A stretch of DNA of 43,433 nucleotides from a virus. Each line of letters opens with the position of its first letter. Positions within the stretch are counted from its first letter, which is position 1. The stretch covers positions 1-43,433 of the IMG/VR virus record IMGVR_UViG_3300038701_001358; one strand, written 5' to 3'. The notes beneath the pieces were generated by a model, which was not told the DNA's origin, searched no databases, and worked only from the letters and a program-made list of their open reading frames with translations. Positions 13,935 through 21,788 of this stretch are shown here, piece after piece. The position numbers were made by a program, and so were the translations under genes.

Positions 13935-14402
13935 GCAGCAGTGGTGTTGCAGCCCTCTCGGCCCTGGCGGAGAGGTGGCCCCGACGGCGACTAGGGGCGG
14001 GTGGAGAAAACGGCTACGGCCTGACTCCCCGATACGTTTGAGCCGGCAGAAGGCGCCGAAATACGGTTAGCCTGAGACGGGGTCCATAAACTCCCCGTCG
14101 ATGCCCGAGGCCCGAGAGGGTGGCGCGTCCGGTGGCTTCCAGCTTTATCGCTGCCCAACGGGTTCCCCGATGACGCTATGGGGCAAATGGCGGCCAGGGT
14201 TTTTCGTAAGGTGCCCCTACCTGACTACCGTTTTCGTGTTTTTGGCTCATTGGAGGGGAGGGGCTTCCAGACCTCTCCGGCTGCCTAGCATGATAGGCTC
14301 CCATCCGGCGGCGCCTGAGGCTCAGAGATGGCCGCTGGGGGCTCAGGCTTTTATCGGCGCGGCTCGCGCCTCTGTCGAGCAAGTATGCTCGACGTTCTTT
14401 TT
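13935..14402 (+). ncRNA. candidate large structured noncoding RNA (~470 nt)
   Basis: No convincing gene covers this stretch: possible frames lack ribosome sites and read through hairpins. It contains many good stem-loops: CCTCTC/GAGAGG (13954-13975), GACGGGG/CCCCGTC (14076-14099), GGGGAGG/CCTCTCC (14255-14278), GCCTA/TAGGC (14283-14298), GCCTGAG/CTCAGGC (14313-14348) and GGCGCG/CGCGCC (14356-14370). It ends with a perfect terminator. Phages are known to carry large ornate RNAs such as GOLLD and ROOL; I cannot assign this one to either. An untranslated leader or a degenerate gene are alternatives. Confidence 0.45.
14374..14402 (+). terminator. intrinsic terminator
   Basis: GTCGAGCA (14374-14381), loop AGTA, TGCTCGAC (14386-14393), then GTTCTTTTT. 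A textbook hairpin plus T-tract, 13 bases before the next start codon. Confidence 0.85.
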
Positions 14403-14415
14403 GGGAGGATAAGGG

Positions 14416-14661
14416 TTGAAGAAGTTCAAGAAGAGGCCAGCGAAAGTGCACTCATATCGAGTCGGGCGAGCATGCAGCGCTATCAACGGCATGGTCGTGG
14501 CTGCCGAACGACGAGGCGCAAAGCCGAAAGAGTGGCTGAGGAGCAACGAGGACGAAGACGTCACCTGTCAGATTTGCGAGGTCTTCTTGGACGCTGACGA
14601 AAGCGAACTGATGAGGGCACAGATTGACGCGGGCGTTCGTGAGCTGGACAAGCGCGGATGA
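14416..14661 (+). CDS. small basic/acidic hypothetical protein with CxxC
   Basis: An 81-residue protein from TTG 14416, chosen because GGGAGGATAAGGG precedes it and the protein opens with a basic MKKFKKRPAKV stretch. The first half is basic, the second acidic, with a CQIC pair near residue 51. The ribosome site lies directly after the terminator T-run, so expression would depend on readthrough or on an unseen promoter. No family recognised. Confidence 0.6.
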   Translation: MKKFKKRPAKVHSYRVGRACSAINGMVVAAERRGAKPKEWLRSNEDEDVTCQICEVFLDADESELMRAQIDAGVRELDKRG

Positions 14662-14663
14662 CG

Positions 14664-14692
14664 TTGCCCGGTCGCTCGCCCTCGGGTACTAT
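14664..14692 (+). promoter_or_regulatory. promoter TTGCCC-N17-TACTAT, leaderless start
   Basis: TTGCCC (14664-14669) and TACTAT (14687-14692) are 17 bases apart, and TACTAT ends six bases before ATG 14699. No Shine-Dalgarno. One of the few unit starts here with a recognisable -35. Confidence 0.65.
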
Positions 14693-14698
14693 GCGGGC

Positions 14699-14941
14699 AT
14701 GGCCACCATGAAGCCCAAGTTCCTCCGCGGCGGCGCGGGGATGTCGATGTCTGACGGCATGGGTCCGGCGACCCTCCCCGGTCGCGACGTCCACGATGCA
14801 GCCCCCGGAGGTGAGACCACGGCGGATGCGATGCCTCTCCGGCGTCGGCCGATGCCGGTCACCACGGACGGCTTCACGTGCGGCGATGACCAGCCCATGC
14901 CGGGCGGCATGGACCCGCAGACGCTACCGGGTCGTAGCTGA
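14699..14941 (+). CDS. small Met/Gly/Pro-rich protein with internal repeat
   Basis: An 80-residue low-complexity protein. DGMGPATLPGRD and GGMDPQTLPGRS are two copies of one motif, about 45 residues apart. Start ATG 14699 is set by the -10 spacing. It begins a unit of probable virion proteins, so it may be a short capsid- or connector-associated peptide; no function is established. Confidence 0.6.
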   Translation: MATMKPKFLRGGAGMSMSDGMGPATLPGRDVHDAAPGGETTADAMPLRRRPMPVTTDGFTCGDDQPMPGGMDPQTLPGRS

Positions 14942-14948
14942 GGTCTAA

Positions 14949-15683
14949 ATGACCACCGTCGTCGAACTTGTCGGCAACCTGTTTGAGCAGGGGCAGGGCT
15001 GCAGTAGCAGTACGGCTGGGAACGGATGTCCGATCCCGCTTGGCCTCGGCGCGCCCGGATGTCCTGGCAAGGTGTTCTACGAGAGCACTACGCAACAGGA
15101 CGGCATCCGCATTGAGACGGCCGGGGCCATCGGTCAGAACTTCGTGGATATCGACTGTCTCGACAGTTTCGCGCAGATTGAGCTGCTCTACCTGCGCTCG
15201 ACTGCCGAGGTCGCGGCGAGGCTCAACGCCGTCCCCGCCGTCTTCACTGGCTCGGGAGCCACTTTCCCGACCGGGTTCTCCGGCGGGGAAACGCTGACGC
15301 CGACAATCGATACCACGACGTTTGTGGTCACGTTTGACGCGGCAGACCAGAACATTGAGCAGGTGCTTGCCCGCATGAATGCGGCCGCCGCTCTCGCCGG
15401 TCTCTCCACGCCCGTGTTCACGGCGGTCAGCAATCAAATCCAGGCCCGAGGGTCTGACACCTCCAGCGCGACAGGCACGATCTCGTTTGCCGGTGCTGGC
15501 GCCGTACAGGACCAACTTGGTCTAACCAACGGCACGCTTGTGGCGGCTCAGGGCCGCGACATCCCGGTGAACGGCTCTCTACTATTGGAGAGTCCGCGAA
15601 TCGGGGACAACGTACTCACCAAGGTTCAAATCAGCGGTCAGGCTGTCATCGACGTCTATGGCGCCGGCCGCACAAGTGTCTGA
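14949..15683 (+). CDS. putative virion protein with flagellin-hook IN-like domain
   Basis: A 244-residue protein from an ATG behind GAGGTCTAA. The N-terminal third is Cys-containing and Gly-rich. Residues ~110-200 (TFVVTFDAADQNIEQVLARMN, then a short strand, then AVQDQLGLTNGT) resemble the flagellin-hook IN motif: strand, helix, strand, small loop. A similar domain occurs in the sheath protein of this phage. Position before scaffold and capsid suggests a head fibre, decoration or whisker-like protein. Function is inferred from context. Confidence 0.55.
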   Translation: MTTVVELVGNLFEQGQGCSSSTAGNGCPIPLGLGAPGCPGKVFYESTTQQDGIRIETAGAIGQNFVDIDCLDSFAQIELLYLRSTAEVAARLNAVPAVFTGSGATFPTGFSGGETLTPTIDTTTFVVTFDAADQNIEQVLARMNAAAALAGLSTPVFTAVSNQIQARGSDTSSATGTISFAGAGAVQDQLGLTNGTLVAAQGRDIPVNGSLLLESPRIGDNVLTKVQISGQAVIDVYGAGRTSV

Positions 15684-15692
15684 GGAAATATC

Positions 15693-16352
15693 ATGGTTGA
15701 CACCTTCAAGGATGGCCTGAATCGCGGCAATCAGAACGACTTGGGCGCTCTCGCTCAGGGCGTGCACCTGGGCAACGCGCTCGGCCAGGCCGCGCGTACC
15801 GTCTCGGTTGCCGTCGCTTCTGACGCCGCGACTCTCCCCGACAACGCCAAGGCGCTCGCGCTCATCGAGGTGTTTGCCACCGCCGGCACCACGCCCGGTC
15901 GCAAGACCATCGTGGCCGCGGAGACTGCCCCGAGCGCTGGCGAGGCTGCGGTCGGCCCGACTGGAGATGTGCTCTTCAACGCCGCGGACGCGGTGACGGC
16001 TGCGGTCATCACCTACACCTCGGTCGAGGGCGCCGTCATCAGCGAGCAGATTCAGGTTGCCGCCGCTGGTACTGGGACGCTTCTCCAGTCGCGTCAGGCC
16101 CAGAAGCTCCTGAGCGCCAGCCTGGACGCTGGCACTGTCGCCGGCACCAAGGCCATCATCGCGCGTGGCGACGCGGCCCCGGCTACTGGCCAGGCCCGTC
16201 TCAACCTCGATGGCGTGACCGTGGAGTTCCTGGCGGCTGACGTCGGCGCGAGCCCGGTCACCGCGACCATCACCTATCTGGCGGTCCCCGGCACTGGGGG
16301 CACCCTTTCGAGCGTGAGCGACGCGCTCGGCTCGCAGTTCACCACGAGCTGA
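15693..16352 (+). CDS. putative capsid-associated protein with duplicated domain
   Basis: A 219-residue Ala/Thr/Val-rich protein. Two similar ~60-residue beta modules follow each other: one from GRKTIVAAETAPSAGEA to ITYTSVEG, one from GTKAIIARGDAAPATGQA to ITYLAVPG, so it is an internal duplication. The start follows GAGGAAA. Ala-rich beta modules next to the scaffold gene suggest a head decoration or fibre protein; this is inference. A terminator follows. Confidence 0.6.
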   Translation: MVDTFKDGLNRGNQNDLGALAQGVHLGNALGQAARTVSVAVASDAATLPDNAKALALIEVFATAGTTPGRKTIVAAETAPSAGEAAVGPTGDVLFNAADAVTAAVITYTSVEGAVISEQIQVAAAGTGTLLQSRQAQKLLSASLDAGTVAGTKAIIARGDAAPATGQARLNLDGVTVEFLAADVGASPVTATITYLAVPGTGGTLSSVSDALGSQFTTS

Positions 16353-16360
16353 TTTCGCGC

Positions 16361-16391
16361 GCCCCGGTCCACTAACGGGCCGGGGCGTCTT
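16361..16391 (+). terminator. putative intrinsic terminator
   Basis: GCCCCGG (16361-16367) pairs with CCGGGGC (16380-16386); TCTTTGT follows, so the T-tract is imperfect. Confidence 0.6.
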
Positions 16392-16414
16392 TGTATCTGG
16401 AAGAGGAGGACCAC

Positions 16415-17116
16415 ATGACAACCGAAGGAATGCCCCCAGAGGGCAATGCGACCGCGCCTGCGACGCCCCCAGTAGCCGACCCCACTCAGGCGCCGGCACC
16501 TGCGCCCGAGAGCGATAAGGCATGGCTCAACGATCGCATCGCCCAGGCTCAGAAGAGCGCGCGCGCAAGCCTGCTAGAAGAGCTTGGCTTGAAGAGTGCC
16601 GACGACCTCAAGGCGATTCGCGAAGAGCAGGCACGCCTTGCCAAGGAGGCTGAAGAGCGCGCCGCCGCTGAGCGCACCGAGCTTGAGCAGGCACGACACG
16701 AAGCCGAGCAGGCTCGCAAGGAGGCCGAAGAGGCGCGGGCAGAGGCCGCCCAGCGAGCCGAAGAGGCTGAGACGGCCCGCTATATCGCGGACCTTCAAAA
16801 GCTCGCGGCCAGCCACGGCGTGAAGGATTTCGACTACATGCTGTATGCCTTCGAGAAGAAGGCGTCGACGCTTGCCGAGGGCGAGGACATCGCCGAGGCC
16901 GATTACCTCAAGGAGTTGGTCGCCAACCCTGCCGAGGCGTACAAGCTCGGCATCGCTGCGGAGGCTCCTGCGGCTGCGCCGCCCCCGGCGGAGTCCTCAG
17001 CGTCCGCCAATGGCCCCGCGCCCGCACCCAATAGCACGGAGCCCTACGACGCGTTCAAGGAGAGCGCATCGGAGTTTCAGAAGAAGCTCCAGGCGATGGG
17101 CGTCACGTCGACGTGA
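16415..17116 (+). CDS. capsid assembly scaffolding protein
   Basis: A 233-residue protein from ATG 16415, behind GAGGAGGA. A Pro/Ala-rich start is followed by a long charged coiled coil (residues ~60-130, rich in EEARAEA-type heptads), a short globular segment and a charged, disordered C-terminus. Small, highly helical proteins with these features directly before the major capsid gene are scaffolds that template procapsid assembly and then leave. No protease gene is seen nearby, so it may exit intact. Confidence 0.8.
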   Translation: MTTEGMPPEGNATAPATPPVADPTQAPAPAPESDKAWLNDRIAQAQKSARASLLEELGLKSADDLKAIREEQARLAKEAEERAAAERTELEQARHEAEQARKEAEEARAEAAQRAEEAETARYIADLQKLAASHGVKDFDYMLYAFEKKASTLAEGEDIAEADYLKELVANPAEAYKLGIAAEAPAAAPPPAESSASANGPAPAPNSTEPYDAFKESASEFQKKLQAMGVTST

Positions 17117-17121
17117 TAGCG

Positions 17122-17150
17122 GGGCACTTCGGTGCCCTTGCTTCGTTTCT
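17122..17150 (+). terminator. stem-loop with TTCG tetraloop, partial terminator
   Basis: GGGCAC-TTCG-GTGCCC is very stable; the following TTGCTTCGTTTCT is only partly T-rich. It could attenuate transcription before the capsid gene. Confidence 0.6.
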
Positions 17151-17166
17151 GATACCCAACTAAACT
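17138..17166 (+). promoter_or_regulatory. sigma70-like promoter TTGCTT-N17-TAAACT for the major capsid gene
   Basis: TTGCTT (17138-17143) and TAAACT (17161-17166) are 17 bases apart. Start near 17173 gives a leader of about 100 bases that contains a GGGCC/GGCCC hairpin (17250-17263) and AGAGG before ATG 17275. Confidence 0.5.
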
Positions 17167-17274
17167 GAAACTGACCCGAGCCGCTCTCTGCGACTCCGCC
17201 CGCATGTTCTAGGCGCGTACCAGGCAGAAGGTCATGAAACCCCTTTGACGGGCCAAGAGGCCCAGAGGTGCATC

Positions 17275-18672
17275 ATGGCACTTGCAGGTACCGGGCTGAA
17301 CCCCCAGCTCGCAAACATTCTCCAGGAAAACACTCTTGAGCGCGCGTATCGTGACGCGCTCTTCCCCCGTCTCATGTATCGCGGTGACGCGATGCCGAGC
17401 CGCTGGCAGGCCAACATTGGTGAAGAGCTTCTCTTCACGCGCGCTGGTCTTCTGCCGGTCGTGACGGATCCGTCTGTTCCGGGTCAGGACCCCACTCCGC
17501 AGAACGTCCAGTTCGAGCAGTGGCGCGCCATCGCCAATCAGTACGATGGCACCGTCGATACGAACATGGTCGACAGCCGCACCGCGCTCGCGCCGAAGGT
17601 CATCCGTGACGCGCAGCAGCTCGGCATGCAGGGCGGCCAGTCGCTCAACCGTCTTGCGCGGAACGCCTACTTCCGCGCGTACCTGAGCGGCAACACCGTG
17701 ACCGCGGCAGCGGCTTCGTCGGGCGCCACCTCCATTCAGGTTGCCAGCGTCAGCGGCTTCCTTGAGCGCCTGAACCCGGTTCGCCCCACTTCGGTGTCGG
17801 CGGCCAACCCGCTTCCGGTTTCGTTCGCGGGCACCGCAGATCCGGTCAACGTCATTGGCGCAATCCCGGACAACGCGGCACAGCCCTTCGGGCGAGGCAC
17901 GCTTCTCCTTGATGCGGGTCTTTCGGCGAATCTCCCGATTCGCAATGCGGTCCTCGCCGACAACCGCGCGGTCATCAGCCGCGTTGGCGGTGCGGCCACG
18001 GTCGACGCGCTCACCACGAGCAGCACGCTCACGATGCAGGAAATCATCGACAGCGCGCTTGAGCTTGAGGCCAACCTCGTTCCCAAGCACGTTGACGGCC
18101 GGTATCACTGTCACCTCGACCCGCGCAGCCTCGCGCAGCTCTTCCGTGACAACCAGTGGCAGCGTCAGTTCCAGTCGCTCCCCGACAGCGACCCGTACAA
18201 GAACCTCGCCATTGGCGAGTACATGGGTTGCCTGTTCTTCAAGAACACGGAGAGCCCGAGCCCGCGCAACACCTCGACCGGCAACAACCCGCTTGTCGGC
18301 AGCGGCAACGATGCGCAGGTCTCGAACGAGATCGGCGGCGAGGTCCGCAACGCGAGCGGCGTGGCCATCGGCCGCGTGCTCATCACCGGCGGCGATTCGC
18401 TCGTTGAGAAGTACATTGACGAGTCGGAGTACATCTCGGAAGCGGGTGTGACCGGCAAGATCGGGAACTTCTCCATCACCAACAACGGCATCATGGTGAT
18501 GACCCAGCGCATTCGGTACACGATGCGCGCTCCGCTGGACCGCAAGCAGCAGAAGATTGCCCAGACCTGGTCTTGGTCGGGTGACTTCGTTGTGCCGTCG
18601 GACCAGCTCTCCGAGACGAGCCCGGCGCGCTACAAGCGCTCCATCGTCATCGAGCACGGCGCCACCGGCTGA
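17275..18672 (+). CDS. major capsid protein
   Basis: A 465-residue protein after the scaffold gene, with its own promoter and leader. The N-terminal region (LERAYRDALFPRLMYRG...) through the QLGMQGGQSLNRLARNAYFRA helix and the C-terminal region (GVTGKIGNFSITNNGIMVMTQR, MRAPLDRKQQ) fit an HK97-fold capsid protein with a long N-arm, spine helix and P-domain. A Ser/Pro-rich insertion lies near residues 150-185. ATG 17275 is preferred over the earlier frame start because AGAGG lies seven bases upstream. Assignment rests on position, size and pattern rather than a specific motif. Confidence 0.78.
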   Translation: MALAGTGLNPQLANILQENTLERAYRDALFPRLMYRGDAMPSRWQANIGEELLFTRAGLLPVVTDPSVPGQDPTPQNVQFEQWRAIANQYDGTVDTNMVDSRTALAPKVIRDAQQLGMQGGQSLNRLARNAYFRAYLSGNTVTAAAASSGATSIQVASVSGFLERLNPVRPTSVSAANPLPVSFAGTADPVNVIGAIPDNAAQPFGRGTLLLDAGLSANLPIRNAVLADNRAVISRVGGAATVDALTTSSTLTMQEIIDSALELEANLVPKHVDGRYHCHLDPRSLAQLFRDNQWQRQFQSLPDSDPYKNLAIGEYMGCLFFKNTESPSPRNTSTGNNPLVGSGNDAQVSNEIGGEVRNASGVAIGRVLITGGDSLVEKYIDESEYISEAGVTGKIGNFSITNNGIMVMTQRIRYTMRAPLDRKQQKIAQTWSWSGDFVVPSDQLSETSPARYKRSIVIEHGATG

Positions 18673-18772
18673 GTCCGCGCGTCGCTTCTCATAGCCCTAT
18701 GGCCGGGCTCACCGTATCAATGCGTGTCCTCCTCTTCCCTGGGTGCGTGCGGTGGGCTCGGCCATACCCTTG

Positions 18773-18781
18773 TGGTACGAT
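18773..18781 (+). promoter_or_regulatory. extended -10 TGGTACGAT, leaderless start
   Basis: TACGAT ends six bases before ATG 18788; TGG is immediately upstream. No Shine-Dalgarno. Confidence 0.65.
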
Positions 18782-18787
18782 GGGCCC

Positions 18788-19207
18788 ATGAGCACGTTCG
18801 ATGAAATGAGCGACGACGAGCTTCGTGATTTCGCTCGTGAGCACAAAATCCCGCGCGCCGGCCGCAAGAAGCGGGAGACGCTTCTCCTTGAGCTTCGCGA
18901 GCTTGTGGGCGAGCCCGAGCCCACCCCGCCGATTGAAGAGCCTCCCGCGCTTGACGACGACGCCGCGGACGCCACCGCATCCCTTGATGCGCTGATGCCT
19001 GGCGACGATGAGGGCCCCGAGCCCAGCGAGCCGGAGATTGAGGTGGTCGTGGAGCCCGAGCCGCCCAAGGCGTTCAAGCTCAGCAATGACGTCACCATCG
19101 TCAACAACGGCATGCTGGCGACGGTGCGCGCAGGCACCATCGTGCGTCAGGGCACGTTTGACGTGGGCAAGATTCGGGCGGCGGGTGGTCGCCTTGTGGA
19201 GGTTTGA
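18788..19207 (+). CDS. head-neck region protein with N-terminal HeH/SAP-like helix pair
   Basis: A 139-residue protein. Residues 5-40 (MSDDELRDFAREHKIPRAG, then KKRETLLLELREL) form a helix-turn-helix pair like the HeH/SAP/Rho-N motif found at the N-terminus of some phage connector-region proteins. Residues 45-95 are acidic and Pro-rich, then a C-terminal beta segment (VTIVNNGMLATVRAG) follows. It lies between capsid and connector genes. Function unknown; the fold guess is moderate. Confidence 0.65.
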   Translation: MSTFDEMSDDELRDFAREHKIPRAGRKKRETLLLELRELVGEPEPTPPIEEPPALDDDAADATASLDALMPGDDEGPEPSEPEIEVVVEPEPPKAFKLSNDVTIVNNGMLATVRAGTIVRQGTFDVGKIRAAGGRLVEV

Positions 19208-19210
19208 GTC

Positions 19211-19462
19211 ATGCCGCTTCGCAAGGGCTATAGCCGCGCGACAATCGCCAAGAACATCGCCACCGAGGAGCGTGCTGGGCGCCCGCGAAAGCAAGCGCTA
19301 GCGATTGCCCTCAACACGGCGCAGCGTGCGGCTCAGAAGGCCGGCAAGCCCGCGAAGGGCCCTGGTCCCGACCCGAACGCGAAGAAGTCCAAGAAAGAGC
19401 GCGGGGGCCTTGGCCGTCGCGCCGAGATGCTGCGGCGCATCCGTCGCCGCCAGGGGCGCTAG
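19211..19462 (+). CDS. DUF6496-like small basic protein
   Basis: An 83-residue protein. MPLRKGYSRATIAKNIATEERAG followed by RKQALAIAL matches the DUF6496-like pattern of short phage proteins (G-x-S, ISxNI, G-x-x-xxQAxAIAL). The C-terminus is a strongly basic KKSKKERGG tail. Such proteins recur near capsid genes and may be packaged with DNA; the role is not established. Confidence 0.75.
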   Translation: MPLRKGYSRATIAKNIATEERAGRPRKQALAIALNTAQRAAQKAGKPAKGPGPDPNAKKSKKERGGLGRRAEMLRRIRRRQGR

Positions 19463-19465
19463 GTC

Positions 19466-19894
19466 ATGAGCGGAGGAACGCATCCGTTCACCAAGACGGA
19501 ACAGGCGGAAATCCTCCGCTATCTCGGGTATGCCGACTGGCAGGACCTGGCACAGTCGTTTCAGCTTGGTCTGCCGGCGGACAGCCAGCCGGAGTTCTTG
19601 GTACGCGAGGGCTTCGATCGCATTAGCCCCGAGGCGCGGGCGTTGGTGCGTCGAGACGTCTGCGAGCTTCGCGATATCGAGCTTCAGCGGTCCCAGGCGC
19701 GTCGTCGCGCGGTGGCTACGAAGGTCGGAGACTTGATGGTCGATACGCGAGAGGAAATCAAAATCCTCAACGCTGAGCGCACCTACTGGACCAACAAGCT
19801 CGCGAACGACATGGGGAACGTCTACTACAATCTGTGGGCGGCTGACCGCGTGGGCGGCTATAGCCAGCGCAACCGTCGCACGTACTTCGATTGA
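19466..19894 (+). CDS. head-tail connector (adaptor-like) protein
   Basis: A 142-residue helical protein. The opening helices (TEQAEILRYLGYADWQDL) and the long charged helix (ELRDIELQRSQARRR) fit the helix-bundle adaptor that binds under the portal in SPP1 gp15 / HK97 gp6-type connectors. Position agrees (capsid, small proteins, then adaptor, stopper, tail-completion). Direct family proof is lacking. Confidence 0.55.
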   Translation: MSGGTHPFTKTEQAEILRYLGYADWQDLAQSFQLGLPADSQPEFLVREGFDRISPEARALVRRDVCELRDIELQRSQARRRAVATKVGDLMVDTREEIKILNAERTYWTNKLANDMGNVYYNLWAADRVGGYSQRNRRTYFD

Positions 19895-19896
19895 TC

Positions 19897-20490
19897 GTGA
19901 CTGACACTCCCCGAAATCCTCGCGGGCGATACGCGAATACAGATGGCACCGGCCGCGAGCTTGTGCCAAACCAGGGGCTGTCGTCGCTCTATGAGTCGCT
20001 GGGGGATACGGTCGACATCGCGCGACAAATCCGTGTCGACCTCGGGGGCCGTCCGTATCAGGTCACCGCTGTGCGGGTCCGGTGGTCGGGTGGCTCCCGG
20101 GGTCGAGGAACGGCAGAGCGCGTGTTTGAGACGCCGCTTGTGCCTACGCCTCGCGTGGTCAATCTGGAGGCCGTCATTCGAGAGACCCACGAGGCGGGCC
20201 TGCGCGAGCGTGGGGACATCCGGATTGACGAGATTTCGCCACGGTACACCGAGGCGCAACTGCTTTCGTACTTCGGTCCCGAGATGGACAACGAGTCCGA
20301 AGAGGGGTTCATCGAGATTCAGATTGACGATCGAGACGGGCAGACCGTTCGGCGCCGGTTCGTCATCGAGGGCGTCCCTGTTAGGCGCCCAGATCGCTTT
20401 GACTGGACCATCCGGCTCAAAAAGCAGGACATGGATCGAAACGATGACGGGTCAGTGCCCCAGGGCGACCGGCCCTGCGCGACGCTCTGA
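19897..20490 (+). CDS. head-closure region protein
   Basis: A 197-residue protein from GTG 19897; TTG 19891, which overlaps the previous stop, is an alternative start, and neither has a strong ribosome site. Beta-rich with a ring-like character (YQVTAVRVRWSGGS, FIEIQIDDRDGQTVRRRF). Placed between the adaptor and the HK97 gp10-like gene, so a stopper or neck-ring role is plausible. The family is not recognised. Confidence 0.6.
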   Translation: MTDTPRNPRGRYANTDGTGRELVPNQGLSSLYESLGDTVDIARQIRVDLGGRPYQVTAVRVRWSGGSRGRGTAERVFETPLVPTPRVVNLEAVIRETHEAGLRERGDIRIDEISPRYTEAQLLSYFGPEMDNESEEGFIEIQIDDRDGQTVRRRFVIEGVPVRRPDRFDWTIRLKKQDMDRNDDGSVPQGDRPCATL

Positions 20491-20984
20491 TGCCCCGCAT
20501 CATCTCGCCGCGTGAGTTCGCCCGGAAGCTCCGCACGCTGCCGACTGACCTAGCCAAGGCCATGAACCTGGGCACGCAGAAGGCCGCCATTGACCTAGCG
20601 AGCGAGGTCAAGCGCCAAATCATCGCGGCAGACGCCGTCGCCTCGGGCGAGATGGCCGAGAGCGTCGACGTTCGCAAGAAGCTGCTACGTGGAGCGAGTG
20701 TCGTGGTTGATACACCGTATGCGCGGTACGTCAACGATGGGACTCGGCCCCATATGCCGCCGGTTGAGCCGCTCAAACAGTGGGCCATTCAGAAGGGTCT
20801 CGCGCGTGACGAGCGAGAGGCCGACCGGATTGCGTGGGCTGTGGCGAAGAAAATTGCGAGAGACGGGACGCGGCCTCGCCATTTCATGGAGAAAGCCATG
20901 GCAGCGTTCAAGGCGCAGGATAAGCTCGGCGTCAACATCCGACCGGAGCTAGGCAAGGCTGCTAGGATTAGGGTGAGACGATGA
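20490..20984 (+). CDS. HK97 gp10-like tail-completion/neck protein
   Basis: A 164-residue protein. The N-terminal helix pair (REFARKLRTLPTDLAKAMN...KAAIDLASEVKR), the VVDTPYARYVNDGTRPHMPP turn and the RPRHFMEKAMAAF end match the HK97 gp10 / DUF646 family, which sits at the head-tail interface. The Y-A-x-Y-V-x-x-G-T-x-P-H element is characteristic. Start shares a base with the preceding stop (TGATG). Confidence 0.8.
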   Translation: MPRIISPREFARKLRTLPTDLAKAMNLGTQKAAIDLASEVKRQIIAADAVASGEMAESVDVRKKLLRGASVVVDTPYARYVNDGTRPHMPPVEPLKQWAIQKGLARDEREADRIAWAVAKKIARDGTRPRHFMEKAMAAFKAQDKLGVNIRPELGKAARIRVRR

Positions 20985-21724
20985 GCAGCCTAGATGCACT
21001 CCCCGAGCCCGGAACGCTTCTCCAGACGCGATGGCTTCATCCGCTTGCGCGGCGCAATGTCATCGGCCCGCGCAAGGCCATGGCGGAGGCGCTTGCGGCC
21101 TATTTGCTATCGCTGACGTTTCGTGTTCGGAGCGAGGTGCGCGGCGTCTGTGACACCGAGTTCAAGCTGAAGGCGGTACAGCCTCAGTGGCCCGATTCGG
21201 ATGTGGAGCTGAACTATCCGGCCGCGAGCATCATTGAGGTGGCTGGCACGGCGCGCGAGGCTCACAGCTTCACGCCAACGCCCATTGAAGAGACGTTGGG
21301 CCAGTTTGACGACCTGGCGATGCCTGGCGTGCTGAAGGCGGGCCAGAGAACCGTGCTCTGGAAGGAATCTGAGGCGTCTGTGACGTTCCAGGTCGACTTT
21401 TGGAATGATGAGGTCACGGACCGAGAAGCTGTAGAGGCTGGCATCGACCAGGCGTTCGCGCCGACTGAGACACGATACGGCGTGCTGCTTGCGGGGATGC
21501 GGGAGTATTACGGGCGCCCAGTGCGCGCGACGCTGGAAAATGCGGCGTATCTAGACGAGACATCGACCGTGTTCGAGAAGGAGCGAAGGCTTCGCGCGAG
21601 CATTCGGTGCGAAATGGATGTCGTCAGCCTTCGAGTGGGCAGCCTCATCATTCCGGACGTGCAGATTTGCGTGGATGTCGTCGACCCCAACGATCCTACG
21701 AATCCGGCACCAACCGAAGCATGA
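20981..21724 (+). CDS. putative tail terminator
   Basis: A 247-residue protein overlapping the gp10-like gene by four bases. Mixed alpha/beta with TVLWKESEASVTFQVDFWNDEVTDREAVEAGI, resembling the strand that precedes the helix in tail-terminator (gpU-like) folds, though it is longer than the usual ~130-180 residues. It is the last gene before the sheath, the usual terminator slot. TAGGAT at 20963-20968 lies upstream but inside the previous gene. Confidence 0.5.
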   Translation: MSSLDALPEPGTLLQTRWLHPLARRNVIGPRKAMAEALAAYLLSLTFRVRSEVRGVCDTEFKLKAVQPQWPDSDVELNYPAASIIEVAGTAREAHSFTPTPIEETLGQFDDLAMPGVLKAGQRTVLWKESEASVTFQVDFWNDEVTDREAVEAGIDQAFAPTETRYGVLLAGMREYYGRPVRATLENAAYLDETSTVFEKERRLRASIRCEMDVVSLRVGSLIIPDVQICVDVVDPNDPTNPAPTEA

Positions 21725-21752
21725 TGCACTAGCCCCGTCGCTGCCCGTGGGG

Positions 21753-21758
21753 TAGGAT
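21753..21758 (+). promoter_or_regulatory. -10-like TAGGAT before the sheath gene, with SD leader
   Basis: Predicted start near 21765 gives a ~24-base leader containing AAGAGGT before ATG 21789. This is the leader-containing version of the element used elsewhere. Confidence 0.55.
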
Positions 21759-21788
21759 GGGGGCAGGCTCTCTAAGAGGTCTCATCCT

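Noticed and set aside
13772-14041. Open frame at the start of the noncoding island
   Set aside because: It reads straight through the strong terminator at 13865-13897, and its earlier codons do not resemble a protein family.
14101-14412. Open frame (103 residues) in the noncoding island
   Set aside because: No ribosome site, runs through several hairpins and the terminator; treated as chance in a structured region.
15582-16523. 313-residue minus-strand frame
   Set aside because: Spans two plus-strand virion genes and a terminator; shadow frame.
17209-18657. 482-residue open frame on the minus strand
   Set aside because: Antisense to the capsid gene, with a composition expected from the complement of GC-rich codons.
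20963-20968. TAGGAT inside the gp10-like gene as a promoter for the next gene
   Set aside because: It matches the -10 element but lies in coding sequence with a 12-base gap to the ATG, and the two genes are coupled by overlap; not counted.
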